Of a stretch of 52,651 nt of DNA, positions 36,258-47,419 are shown in pieces. The notes below the pieces were generated by a model. The model was not told the DNA's origin. It saw nothing but the letters and a program-made list of their open reading frames with translations, and did no database searches. The DNA comes from Trichosphaerium sp. ATCC 40318 (Eukaryota; Discosea; Flabellinia; Trichosidae): the NCBI GenBank assembly GCA_038496445.1, contig JALMLS010000375.1:1-52651 (forward strand). The letters are read 5' to 3'. A program made the position numbers and the translations under genes. The stretch's first letter is position 1. The number at the start of each line of letters is the position of its first letter.

Positions 36258-37511
36258 ATGGACACGTCATTAGAGCATACGTAAGAAAGCGTCGAAAAAT
36301 CTTTACAACAAAAAATACTTAGTTCCACCTTTATCTCACTCTAGTCGCTTAGAAATTCACCTAGTAGACTCACTGTGCTACCTACAGAAATATTGGCTTT
36401 AATTCTATCCTTTGTATCAAACTCGCGGAAATCCGCCGCTAACACGTGCTCACACTTACTAAAAATCATACGCGATATAGTAGGGTTCAAAAGCATTCGC
36501 ATTAAAACTGCGGCACACGCAAATCTTCTTCAACGATACAGCGGTGTAGTACACCATACAACCGTTAGAGTCGATTCTCCCTCCGACGGAGTATTGATAC
36601 TCCTCAAAGGCGTCAAGAACGTCATACTCACGTGTAGGTACATAACAGCGCCACTAAATATCTCTGCTCTCGCTGGTGTGCACAGGGTATCTCTAGACAA
36701 CTTGGTTAGTCTACGTGATGAAGATGTAAAGTCACTCTCTGGCGTTCACACGATCAGTATGCGAAACTGCTCTTCGATTACGGATAAGGGGATAAAACAT
36801 CTTGCTGGTGTTCACTCCATCTGTCTCTCTAAGACGGCTGTAACGGATGATGGTCTTGTAGCGCTTTCAGGCGTACATACTATTGATTTGAGCAAAACTG
36901 AGGTAACGGATAAAGGAGTTAAGTGCCTAGCTGGTGTTTCTTGTATTAACTTATCAGGTTGTAAAATAACTGACGAAACACTTCTTGCTCTTAAAGATGT
37001 TCGTGATATCAACTTGATGACATGTCTTGACATCACAGACATAGGAATTAAAGCTTTAAAGAACGTGAATACAATATGCTTAGTACTTAATCCGCACGTG
37101 ACTATAGAAGGTATTAAGTCTTTGTCTGGAGTTTCATCGATTTATCTATGCAATGACAATGTCACAGATAACGATATTATCGCACTAAAAGGTCTTCATA
37201 AAGCTGTTATTTATTGTAAGAGCATTACAGATGTTGGTGTTAAAGCACTCAAAGGTATTCATGCTGTTTCTCTTGCTGTAATGAACAAAATTACAGATGA
37301 AGGGGTTAAGGCTCTTGCTGGTGCTTCTCTGGTAGAGTTGTATGGATGTGATAACGTTTCTAAAGATGCAGTCAAAGTACTACGGGATAGTGGTACAGTA
37401 GTGGTTCCAAGGCAGTGTCGTCAGCTTGAAGATTTTGCCCTTGAGGCAAATCCTAACCATGTCAGTGTAGAAAAACAAATTGAAAACGTCTTTGAGGTAT
37501 TCGGGTCTTAG
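36258..37511 (+). CDS. F-box / leucine-rich-repeat protein 2
   Basis: The exons are 36258-36280 and 36353-37511 (393 residues). It is a paralogue of the preceding gene with the same two-exon form. The F-box-like N-terminus is VLPTEILALILSFVSNSR, followed by about ten LRRs with the pattern LAGVHSICLS-TAVTDDGL. The 3' exon ends in an acidic tail. The acceptor at 36352 (CGCTTAG) is chosen because it alone keeps the F-box frame. The two genes clearly arose by tandem duplication but have diverged well beyond the LRR motif. Likely an SCF adaptor; targets unknown. Confidence 0.85.
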
Positions 37512-38911
37512 GGATGGAATGTTAGAACCACCTGTGATCTAAACGCACCAATAAATGTCCAGTTAGTTAAAATGGTTTTTGGTATCTACCAATACACGTT
37601 CTTGAAATCCAAACAAAGGAGCTAACGAGACTGTTTTAAGCGATAATCTAACTTGTATTGCAACGCTTGTTATCTGCCTTAACATGTTACACCATATGCT
37701 TCACTATGTGAAGTAAAAGTGTGGTGCTCATGGCCCTAATGATTGATACTTGTACTCTTCTGTCTTTAATACTTCGTGAACAGCATTGTATTGGTGCAAG
37801 TTCAGCGGAACTTATCGTTTGCCACTGATATTTCAACTCTGACAAAAGCAATAAGATCTAAAGGGTCCAGGTGATACAGTATCGTTCACCCTTGACGAAT
37901 TTCTTTCATATCAGTCGTCAACTCTAGCACTTACATCTTCATTTTCAGGAAAAAGAATGTACTACAGGTGTTAATATTGACGGTTTGATGGTACTTGAAA
38001 ATACTGAAAAATTATAGGAATACTTGGCCGGGAGAAAACGTGTTTAAGTGTAGTTCAAAGGACTGTTTTAAACATCTTGTTACCCAAAGTTACAAGAGAA
38101 AGTAATGCGAATGTAAGAACCAGTTCTCCGGCAAACCTAGAAGAGATGGTTTCGACTATTTGTGAAAGTAGATCTCCTTTTGGAAAAGTGTAAGTCTACT
38201 CTGTAACACTATGTACTTACAATTTACCTTATAAATAGATATTATGCATCCAACTTGTGTACGCTAGCATACTTGTGAGAAGCCCGCTTTCCAACCTCCT
38301 TCTACATTCTTACAGCTTACAGTAATGCTTACGCATGGCTGTACAAGTGTTTTACTCTATTACAGACGTTTGGGTATACTTCAGTTGACTTTGTATAAAT
38401 TAACAACAACCTACAAACTTATCAACCAAAAACGTTTGAACAAAGGTAAAATGACAACTAAGGAGGGTGTTAATAGTCCAATCATAGAAGTGCCAAACTT
38501 ATTTTCTCGGCCAATGAGATACTATTAAATATTGTTAATAACGACATGGCAAAAGATTTAGCATCAGTAACCACAAGCCATACGCTATTAATGAAGCTTG
38601 TTGTACACCAGTGGCTAGGCAATATCCTTTCATACTAAGTAGGTCTTGTTCTTAAGATCCTAATATTTTGCTTGTTTTCAAGGAGATTGTGAGGGCGCTT
38701 ATACGCAGCTTTTAGGCTCCTATGTACATCTACAAGTTTCTGTATATTTAAAAGAAAGTGTCACAAATACAAGTCCATGAAGAAGTGCACCTATTAACTA
38801 CGAGACCGAAATACAAGTATTTGTTTATTGTACATTTGGACATTGCTATGAAAAATTGTGGCTCTTTGTCCACCTTCCTGAAGAGCTACTTAACCCTCTG
38901 GCAATGTTGTT
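37512..38911. other. Intergenic with gene relics
   Basis: At about 37800-38020 (+) there is decayed similarity to the small frame at 24648-24881 (GDTVSFTL, then a TTTTCAG acceptor and GVNIDGLMVLENT), but with stops. At about 38085-38190 a short open run (LPKVTRESNANVRTSSPANL) has protein-like composition without context. The last 110 bases resemble the 3' flank of the second Ras gene. No intact gene is seen. Confidence 0.4.
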
Positions 38912-39672
38912 CTACATCATAGTGCAACGTCTCTTTCGTTTAATAGGTTTTGGTAAACCTGAATCTTGCTCCTTCCTTATCTCTCGTACAAGTTGATAAA
39001 AAGCTTCTTCAACATTTTCACGTGTTTTAGCTGATGCCTCAAAAAAAGGAACGCTGTAATGCTTTCCAAGCTCTTCTCCTTCTTCTTTACTAACTTGTCT
39101 GTCTTCTTCTAAATCAACTTTATTCCCAACTATTACTGAAGGGACATAATCTAGATCCTTGACGCTAAAATGAATCAACCATTTTTGATAAAATAATGCG
39201 AAAATTGGATTATCAAGTTGTCAAGTGTTCCGTACCTTCTAACTCGGTCATAGAAAGCTGGTAGTTCCTCAAAAGATGTGCGGCTTGTAATAGCGTAAAC
39301 AAGTAAAAATCCTTGCCCTGTTCTCATGTACTGTACGGTAACGAATAAGTTAGTTATGCACGGCAGCAGACAAAGCCTTACTTGATCACGCATTGCAGAG
39401 AACTCTTCTCTTCCTGCTGTATCAAGAATATCCAAGAGAAGCGTCTCGTCGTCCACAATACATCGTTTACGATACCTACATAAGAGTTATAGCGCGTTTG
39501 AACAAGGAGTAAAGTAAAATGCGTAAAAAGTGTTTTTAATTGATTAAAACGCTTACGAATCTTCTATGGTAGGGTCATATTCTTCAAGAAAGTGGTTTTG
39601 AATAAGTTGTATTGTAAGTGCAGATTTACCAACACCACCGTCGCCAATAACAACTATCTTATATTCAGTCAT
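38912..39672 (-). CDS. Ras-family GTPase 1 (Arg at the Gln61 position)
   Basis: The exons are 39672-39557, 39475-39382, 39330-39236 and 39164-38912 (185 residues). G1 is GDGGVGKS, the effector loop YDPTIEDS, G3 [12 protein letters not shown]4 NKVDLEED and G5 EASAKT. The end is basic with a CAAX box, CTMM, for farnesylation and membrane anchoring. In nearly all Ras proteins the residue after DTAG is Gln, which positions the water for GTP hydrolysis. Here it is Arg (codon AGA, 39409-39411). The protein may be held in the GTP form or depend on unusual regulators, which is inference. It is in tandem with a second copy sharing promoter and 3' flank. Confidence 0.95.
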
Positions 39673-39760
39673 CCAAGGTGCTTCCCCGTTACGTTATAAA
39701 TTGCTGTTTTTGTTGTACTTGACTACGTTAGAAATAATTGGTTGATAAAAATAGAATTCA
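39673..39760 (-). promoter_or_regulatory. Conserved Ras-gene promoter block
   Basis: The 90 bases upstream of Ras 1 (CGTTATAAATTGCTGTT, then TTGTTGTACT and TTGGTTGATAAAAATAG) recur almost unchanged at about 41548-41640 upstream of Ras 2. A TTATAAAT element lies about 30 bases before the ATG. Conservation beyond the coding region suggests a functional core promoter, or simply recent duplication. Confidence 0.5.
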
Positions 39761-40779
39761 ATGCATTTTATTATTAGAAATGTCAGTAGGTGACGAAGAA
39801 TCCGCTCTATCTGTCAACAACCAAATGAAATTGGGTAATCTCCAGTCGTTTAGCAGCAAACTTTGGACCATCAATCACGTACCAGGTAGACAGAGTCAAT
39901 TGGAGTACAAACCTTCGCAACTGATCTATCAAGCTCAAATTCAGCTTCGTATTTCCAACCGTCAGTGGTAAAAACAATACTATTGTTGTCAAAAGTTTTT
40001 TGCGACCTACCAATACAAGACTAGTTGGTTTTTAGATGTATCTTTGAACGTTTCTACTAATGCCCTTCCGTTATGTCTTTTGTTACATTCCAACAACCTT
40101 CTTAATATCTTTACACCAGAGAGTTTAGCGGACCCACGTTTTTTCCGATTTTTTCGAAAGAAAAAATTCGATACAAAAACCGAATGCCTATCAATGGATC
40201 ACTATATGTGAGCGAAGGTCGGGTTCTAGTTCCGAGCACAGCGAGGACCCGACCGTAAGTGAACCAGGCGCTTTTTAGTTTAGTGGACTGCCCTAGCTAT
40301 GCATCTTTCTACGAATTCTATTTTTTCGAATTTTTGTTTTCGGAAAATTCGGAAAAAACTATGGCCCCGAGTTTAGTAAGGCACTCATTTGCTACGTTTG
40401 TCCATGATAGATCAACTTTACTCAATGAAACTGTAGTTATAGTCTTTCTGGTATTTTGATCGCAACTGTTACTCTTGGTTCAATGACCATTTTGCCTTGC
40501 ATGGATCCGAAACTTGGTTTCAAAAGTACAACATCTTTCATAATTCAAGCTATTCAAACTTTTAATTCCATTCCATTCCACAAATGTCTATGTATTATCA
40601 CTTCCTTTAATTTAACACACTGCTTTGCAGTGGTATAGTTTTGTTGTAATAGCTCTTTAAGTAAAGTATTGATTGTACCCTATACAGACACATCTATCAA
40701 GTATTTTATTGTACATTTGGCTTAAAAACATATTGCCCATGTTCCTGAAGCTATGTAACCTTCTACCAAGTGATTTTTT
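39761..40779. other. Inter-Ras spacer
   Basis: No gene is called. A 77-codon plus reading overlaps the Ras 1 promoter block and has no features. The palindromic element at 40128-40370 is the only structure. The final 100 bases match the Ras 1 3' flank. Confidence 0.4.
40128..40370. mobile_element. Palindromic, MITE-like element
   Basis: There are imperfect terminal inverted repeats of about 45 bases. The left arm (40130-40175, CGTTTTTTCCGATTTTTTCG onward) is the reverse complement of the right arm (about 40321-40367). At the centre, 40217-40254, is an 11-bp hairpin (GGTCGGGTTCT / AGGACCCGACC) with a 16-base loop. The centre is GC-rich in an AT-rich spacer. No coding capacity. It could be a miniature transposon or a structured RNA or replication palindrome. 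No second copy is visible here. Confidence 0.45.
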
Positions 40780-41547
40780 TTACATCATAGTGCAACGTCT
40801 CTTTTGTTTAATAGGTTTTGATGTAACTGGATCTTGCTTCTTCCTTATCTCTCGTACAAGTTGATAAAAAGCTTCTTCAACATTTTCATTTGTTTTAGCT
40901 GATGTCTCATAAAAAGGTATGGAGTAATACTGCTTTCCAAGCTCTTCTCCTTCTTCTTTAGTAACTTGTCTGTCTTCTTCTAAATCAACTTTATTCCCAA
41001 CTATTACTGAAGGGACATAATCTAGATCCTTTATCCTAAAATAAATCTACAAACCTATTTGATAAAATGCAAAAATTGGACTATCAAGTTGTCAAGTGTT
41101 CCGTACCTTCTAGCTCGGTCATAGAAAGCTGGTAGTTCCTCAAAAGATGTGCGGCTTGTAATAGCGTAAACAAGTAAAAATCCTTCACATGATCTCATGA
41201 ACTGTACAGTAACGAATAATTTAGTTAATTGGCTGACAGAGTGCTTACTTGATCACACAATACAGAGAAGTCATCTCTTCCTGCTGTATCAAGAATATCC
41301 AATACAAGAGTCTCATCGTCTACACTGCATTGTTTACGATACCTACATAAGAGTAATATCGCGTTTGAACCAAAAAGACAAGAAAAGCGTAAAAGTACAT
41401 AAAAAGTGTTTTAATTGATCAAAACACTTACCAATTTTCTATGGTAGGGTCATAGTCATTAACAAAGTTACCGCTTATTAATTGTATTGTAAGAGATGAT
41501 TTCCCAACACCAGTGCTTCCAATGACTAGTATCTTGTATACAGACAT
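40780..41547 (-). CDS. Ras-family GTPase 2 (altered P-loop and Arg61)
   Basis: This is a tandem duplicate of Ras 1 with the same four-exon layout and the same CTMM ending. G1 reads GSTGVGKSS, so Thr occupies the Gly12 position. G3 reads [11 protein letters not shown], with Arg at position 61 (codon 41276-41278) and Asp-Asp for Glu-Glu. The effector loop is YDPTIEN, G4 NKVDLEED and G5 ETSAKT. Both changes lie at residues that govern GTP hydrolysis in Ras. Exon 4 and the 3' flank are much closer to Ras 1 than exon 1 is, hinting at gene conversion at the 3' end. A membrane-anchored signalling GTPase is likely. Confidence 0.93.
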
Positions 41548-42683
41548 TCAATTGCCTTCCGTTTCGTTATAAATTGCTGTTATTGTTGTACTGACCCATT
41601 AGAAATATTGGTTGATAAAAAATAGAATTCAACAAAAAACTGTTTGACAATTGTTGGTCCGTCACAGCACAATAAATTGTCAAATTGTTGCTGAAAGGAT
41701 GACGTACAATATGAAGCTTTGTAACAGCTCTGTCAAGCTCAATTAATGCATGATAGTTACAAACAGATTGCTGAAAAACAAGTCAATATTTGGAAACAGT
41801 TTCTTGTCACTTAACATGTAAGCTTATGGTTATTTGGGTACTTTGGTTGTACCGCACAATAAGTGTATTCCAATTACATATTATTGGAGAAGTTCTTCTA
41901 GAGTGAACGCAAAACATATGTTGCTTTTCCGTTCACTAGTAGTTGTATCAGGTACATAAAAAAAACCTGAAAAACATATTAAACACGATTTTGCTACGAA
42001 CCCTTTTCAGTTAAGATTTACAACAATTTGACAACTATTCATTATGATAAAGTCACGTGTGTGTTAAAAAAAGTAATAAACTAAAACGTTACAAGTAATA
42101 TGTTTTGCAACTCACAGAAATGAAACATGCTCCCCATAGCTTGCACGTTCTATACCTTCAGATTCAGTTACTTCTCTTTCATCTTCTAGATCACACTTAT
42201 TCGCAACCTACATAGCGAGTGGCTGGATAGTCTAAAACAATTAAAAAACCAAAAGTGCATACCAATATCATTGGGTAATGTCTTGACATGCTAAACACGC
42301 ATGATCTGTTCTAAAAATAAAAACTAGAGTGGCAATACTGTTATGCCAGACGATATGGCTTTTTGTATGGATGGCTGTGACACTTCCTTCTTTGATATGT
42401 AATCTTTGGCTTCAGTGGGGAGATTACTGGAGCGATGTTAGGTACTATCACGAAATTGTAATAGTACATTGGCAGAAGAAAAAGTTATCAGCTGTAAATG
42501 ATCTAAAAGACTTAAAAGTAGCGCCAAGAGCTACCAAATGTTCCACATCGAGGTTATAGATGATTAACAAGTATTTCACGCGGAAACGATTCAAGAGGTA
42601 ATACATCGGCTTCCTCCTTCTCCATGGACTGTATTAACAATCTCAACGGGTTTTATTTGTTGATATTTTAGCAAAAACTAACA
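41548..42683. other. Ras 2 upstream region with GTPase relic
   Basis: It includes the second copy of the Ras promoter block (41548-41640), CACGTG at 42054 and the Ras relic listed separately. The remaining sequence gives no credible frame. A 76-codon plus reading at 42329 looks like chance. Confidence 0.4.
42115..42208 (-). pseudogene. Relic of a third Ras gene (G4 exon)
   Basis: On the minus strand a short frame reads VANKCDLEDEREVTESEG and continues to a stop after HVSFL. It matches the G4 region of the two Ras genes ([18 protein letters not shown]). I find no flanking G1 or G3 exon and no CAAX. It is a decayed copy of the local Ras array. Confidence 0.65.
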
Positions 42684-43472
42684 TCAAATTCTATGCCCGT
42701 GTTCTGTTTCTATTATGGCAGATACTAGTACACCAAAAGCTTCGTTTACTACAAACACAAGTAAGAAACTACATTAAAATGATACTTATGTTCTAACATA
42801 CCGTTTGTGCCATCTTTGGCTGATGCTTCTATGAACTTTATCTTCAATTTATCAGCAAATGCCTGAGGTGAATATCAAAAGACCGTATTTTCTTTAGAAT
42901 ACAACTTATTGACTTTACCTTGGCAACAGCATAATCAATTTTACGGTCATATATAAGATCACTTTTTGTTCCAACAAGTATTATTGGAATATTGTGCATT
43001 GCATATCGTTCAACCTCTCTTAGCCACAGTATTACATTATCAAAAGACTGATGGCATGTAATATCATAAAAAACCAAAACACCTTTAGCAGCTCTAAATG
43101 GACGTAGCATATCTTGTGTGATGAATCGGTGCTGACCTATAGAAACATGTTTAAAACAAACCCTCATATAGCAACAAACACACTGAAAGTATCCCAAACG
43201 TTGAGTTTTACTTGGTGGCCGTCAACTTGAATTGTTTTAAACTTCTACGAAAACATGAGCTAGAATTTCTAACACGTGATGTTAAACTAAAATGTAAGCA
43301 GCGTATTGCTGGGAGAACAACGTTTTGGGCATTGTTTGCATGTTGCACGTATTACGTAATAATGATCACCCAATGTGGCTTCACTTTCTGAAAATGTGTT
43401 ATCAACGAATCTCAGTACAAAGTTTGTCTTTCCAACGCCAGTATCACCAATAGTAATGACTTTGTACGATAG
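42684..43472 (-). CDS. Diverged Rab-like small GTPase, no prenylation motif
   Basis: The exons read YKVITIGDTGVGKTNFVLRF (G1 GDTGVGKT, about 43380-43460), KFKTIQVDGHQVKLNVWDT, then QHRFITQDMLRPFRAAKGV, the G4-bearing IILVGTKSDL, the G5-bearing FIEASAKDGTN, and an end VNEAFGVLVSAIIETEHGHRI. The RabF-like features and the WDT suggest Rab. Switch II reads DTFSQHRF where DTAGQERF is usual, losing the glycine that senses the gamma-phosphate. G4 has Thr for Asn. There is no C-terminal cysteine. Nucleotide cycling and membrane anchoring are therefore doubtful. The first exon with the ATG is not found. Confidence 0.7.
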
Positions 43473-44702
43473 TTCTCTACAACTCAATGTAAGCTATGGT
43501 AACAAGCCTAAAACCGAATGTACTGTTCTACATTCGACGTCTTAGTATTCGCTGGAGGGTTTGAAGGGGCTACAAATGCGTAAGTCAATCAATTCATACG
43601 CTTTGATAACCGCAAGGTTGGCATACTGACTTACCTTTAATTTTTGTATCTTTGCTGCTTTTACTTCCCATTTATTTGATTTTAGTAAATCTGCAGTTTT
43701 ACGTTTCCAGTTTAAGTTAATTGCTGGCTTGTTTAAGACAGGCTTCCAAAGAGTCCTCACTATTGGAGGCAAGAAGGCGCTGCCTGTACATACAGGACAG
43801 TTTTATGATTTTCTGATACAAATTGGAAAAGCAGTTTTGTCTTCTAGCCCAAAGGCTAGTTCAACACGTGATTCAGAGGCACGGTATTTTTTGCGCCATT
43901 TACCTTTGTAAAAATTGTTATCAAGGCTAGCGTGTGTATTGACATTTCTCTAGTCCGTTTTAATGTGCTGCTGTCGATTGTATCATCTATTTTGGATTGA
44001 TATTTATTACGGAATAACGAAATTGTTTGATAACAATAGCATCCTTCCTTCTCAAAGTGCAAACAAAAAGGACTACCATTAAATTGCACTTATAATTTCC
44101 TGACAATGATCCTGATATATTCTTTTCAATGTGCACATCCAGATAAACAGTTCAATATCACTTCGACATTTGTTTGACTTTTTCTTCGACATTTTAGTAT
44201 AACCCAGATAAACTGAACAAAGTCAGAAAATGAAGTATTCCGTAATGTGAATCAAATGTATGTTATTAATAACCTGTAGTGCTACTCAGAAGCGTTGTGA
44301 ACACCGCCCTGCTTATAAGTTAACTTTATTCCACGTGATACTTGTATCAACCACTAAACAAATTTTGACCAAGGCCATGTATGAGAACACTACCAACAGA
44401 TGAAAAAAAAATACTGTGTGAACAAAAATGTAAGCCATTTGGCTGACTTTGTTTTGTTCCATTTGGCACGCAAATAGTTTTTGCTAAGCCATTAGCCGAC
44501 AATCACAGGTATAGAATTAAAATTTATTACAGTAACTACACCTTGATGTGATTGCTGACAAGCGCTGATGTTTGATGTGATGCAATAAACTAATTTGATG
44601 AGCATGTAAGTACTACCAATGATGTACTTGGAACTCAGGTGAAATGAAGCAGACTATTTTTTTCTTATACTATTGTATGGTAATACTTGTGACATTTTTA
44701 GG
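43473..44702. other. Unresolved stretch with coding-like fragments on the minus strand
   Basis: Minus-strand fragments at 43772-43542 (WKPVLNKPAINLNWKRKTAD, basic) and about 44060-43900 (NKYQSKIDDTIDSSTLKRTR) look more protein-like than chance. Between them a CPVCTG motif appears. They might be exons of one gene, but stops intervene and I cannot chain them in phase. No family recognised. CACGTG occurs at 43865 and 44332. Confidence 0.3.
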
Positions 44703-46492
44703 TTACAGGCGATTCTGGTTTGCCTCTGGTAGTCGTTGAGTAGGCAGAGACGTAAAGGTTGGTAAGCTGGTTATTATAGGTAGTGTTACTGGAGGAGCTT
44801 GTGGCTTCAATCCGGGTTGTTTTGCCGATTCAATAAATCCTGCTTGTAGCAATTCTGTTTGGTTTCTGGTCAGAGAAGGTGCTGTTACGCTTGGTTTTAA
44901 TCAGGAAGGAATTGTTGGAGTAACTATCTTTGATTTGTTAGTTGGTTTGTCCTGTATATACAGGGCTACTGTATCTATAGGTATTGAAACAAGCAGGTTT
45001 GGTGCATCAGCTATTTTTCGGTGTTTCTTGTTCGTTGTGGGTTGAGTAGTTGTATTATCCACTCTTTTCCTTTTGAGTGTTGGAAGTGCGTATTGGGTGT
45101 CAATGGCAGATAGTTCGTTTCTAATACGTTTCAGTTCTTCTTGATCTTTCTTATACGCAGCCATGCGCTGAAAAATAGGACTACACTTGTGTTCTGTATG
45201 AACTCGAAATGTTTCTTTTGTTTCTTTGTCAACGCATTTGTCCTCACCGTCTTCATTGTGCTGGTTTAATGATTTTCTTTCATTGCCTATGGTATCAATT
45301 ACTATGAGTGTTTGGAACAATGGTACAAATGAGAAAGGTTTCAAAGAATTATAGGATTGAAGAAAAAATGTGAGAAAAATAAGTTAATTGTCATTATTAT
45401 TGTTCGTCTCACCTTTTGCATAGTCTTCCTTGTGACTGTCTAGATTATTTTGTAGTTCTTTTATTATAGAATCAGCTACAGGTATTTTATTCTTGCGTCT
45501 AGCAGTTTTGAGTGCTTTTGAGTACAAGTTGGCCAGTTGCATTGCTATTATATGTTAGTCGTAAGAGGCACCCTTAAAATAAACTCACATACCCAAATCG
45601 AATCGTGTTGGGTACATCTCTAAAAGCATTGCTTGAGCAGTGTACCCACAATGCATACAATTCCAATAGTATTTTGAGTAATTGATCTCCAGCCCATAGA
45701 TGGTATCTTCAAATACACCTTTATTGAATAAAAGATCATAATTAAAATTCATCACAGCGTTGTAAATGCTTAGATCTCCCACGTGATCAGGTTTTTTGAA
45801 CTCAAGACCGTTCTTTGATAAAAACTGTTTCAGCTAATTTTTTTGTTAGAAGCATTGTTTGTTATTTTCCTTTACCTTTTCCTGTACTTTGTAGGCATTA
45901 GAAAACATAGAAACGTGACTCTTTGCCCCAAAATTGTGCGAGAAAAAACGTTGGCGCATGGCCAAAAAGAGCTTGGAACAGGAACAATTATTCAAGAGAA
46001 CAAGAAGATAATGAAAATAACATACTTGGTTTCTTGCCTTTTTGTTTTCTATGAAAACCATCGTACTATATATATACTTCAGTTCTGTGACCTAATACTT
46101 CACCCCCAACTCGTTCCATCTAATTTGTAATCAGTAAAAGATAGCAAGCCTCAGTAACACAACGCAGCATCACGCTCGTAGGAACTAGTAAAAAAAGCAT
46201 ACTTCCTTTATGGCTGACAAATGCTGTTTAAACGCATCCACATCTTTCTGTATTACAATGTATGTTTTAAAATACTCCTTGGCGTGTATATCAGAATGTA
46301 CCTAGATTCCCCTTTATTACACTCAGTGGCGAGCTGCTTCCATTCAGTTGCGGATAAAAAAATCACGTGGAATGAACTTTGTAACAGACTTTAGATCAAT
46401 CTTGTGCTGTCGCGGTTTTGAGTGGTGTAACTTTAAGGCTTTATGAGCAAACTCGGTGATCTCTTCTAAAAAGTCTACTTCATCTAAAACTC
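44703..46492 (-). pseudogene. Orphan family, copy 1 (decayed)
   Basis: This is the same gene as 47420-49793 and 50220-52441, in inverse orientation. Recognisable exons are LHHSKPRQHKIDLKS (about 46400), EYFKTYIVIQKDVDAFKQ (about 46260), the VFIENKKARNQ end (about 46050) and MNFNYDLLFNKGVFED (about 45700). Coiled coil and NLS-like KRKR follow (about 45060). An extra T in a T7 run near 46360 shifts the frame. The exon near 46080 has several indels. A TGA interrupts the Pro-rich tail at about 44902, after which the same frame runs on to 44703. The C-terminal exons are missing. It is closer to copy 3 than to copy 2. Confidence 0.75.
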
Positions 46493-47419
46493 AAAATAAG
46501 ACAGAAAGCACAAAAGAAAACCAAAAAGCTAGCCTGAAAGTTCGCGTGACGACCCATCCGAGGCACACAAACTTCCATTCGATTCTCTCTCAATATCCAT
46601 TGTGGCTTTACTGTTTTTTGTCTGAGAGCAAGTTTGGAACAGGTGTACTTGGTTTGTCTGTATCGTATTAATTCAAGTTGTTACGCCTGAATATGAGTGA
46701 GTCAGTTTAAAATAGCGTACAATATCGAAATTACGTAAATCTCATTCGTACCTCTTTTGTTTGTTCCACAGTAGTTAATAAATTTAATGTGTGGTGCTGG
46801 TCGCAAAGATAATTACATGGTTTTTCTTATTAAATATGAAATGTCGCTTAACAACTCACGTTTACAATTAAAACGTGTATCTACACCAGGCCATGCAATT
46901 GTACTTATTACCTATAAAAACGAGGAGGTCATATGTGTGGTAGCAATCACGTGATTTATTTGACATGATTGGTCAACTTTTACTGCAGTGACACAATCTT
47001 TTTAGAAATGACATTCTGGTATCTTTTTCTGAAAAACATTTTGTGTTTTGTAGCGTTGGCAGTAACGACAATAATCACGTGGTGCCTCTACCAATCAAAA
47101 AGGTTAAGTTTTTTCAAATCGGAGCTTGCAACAGTCGCTTTTTGCCGTGCCTATTTTATGATGACTTAGCCATATTGAGTAATAGTTGAACACTCTTGCA
47201 GGGCATGGATCGGTTGTTTAGTACAGGATTATTGCCTTTAAGTTGAGTTAAAATTTTTGCGTTTTTATAAAAACTACTATAATAACACGTGGTACCATCT
47301 CATCGCATCTAGCTACATAGTTCGCGTGTTCAGTAGAAACTAAACAATAAACGGTAGTAAGCAACAGATTCATTCAACGACGCTACTGTGCACTTACCTG
47401 GTACTAGGCCTATTAAATA
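46493..47419. promoter_or_regulatory. Upstream region of orphan-family copy 2, with E-boxes
   Basis: CACGTG occurs at 46948, 47076 and 47285, all within 475 bases of the ATG. The plus reading near 47008-47166 encodes a short hydrophobic peptide but lacks supporting context. No gene is called. Confidence 0.4.
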
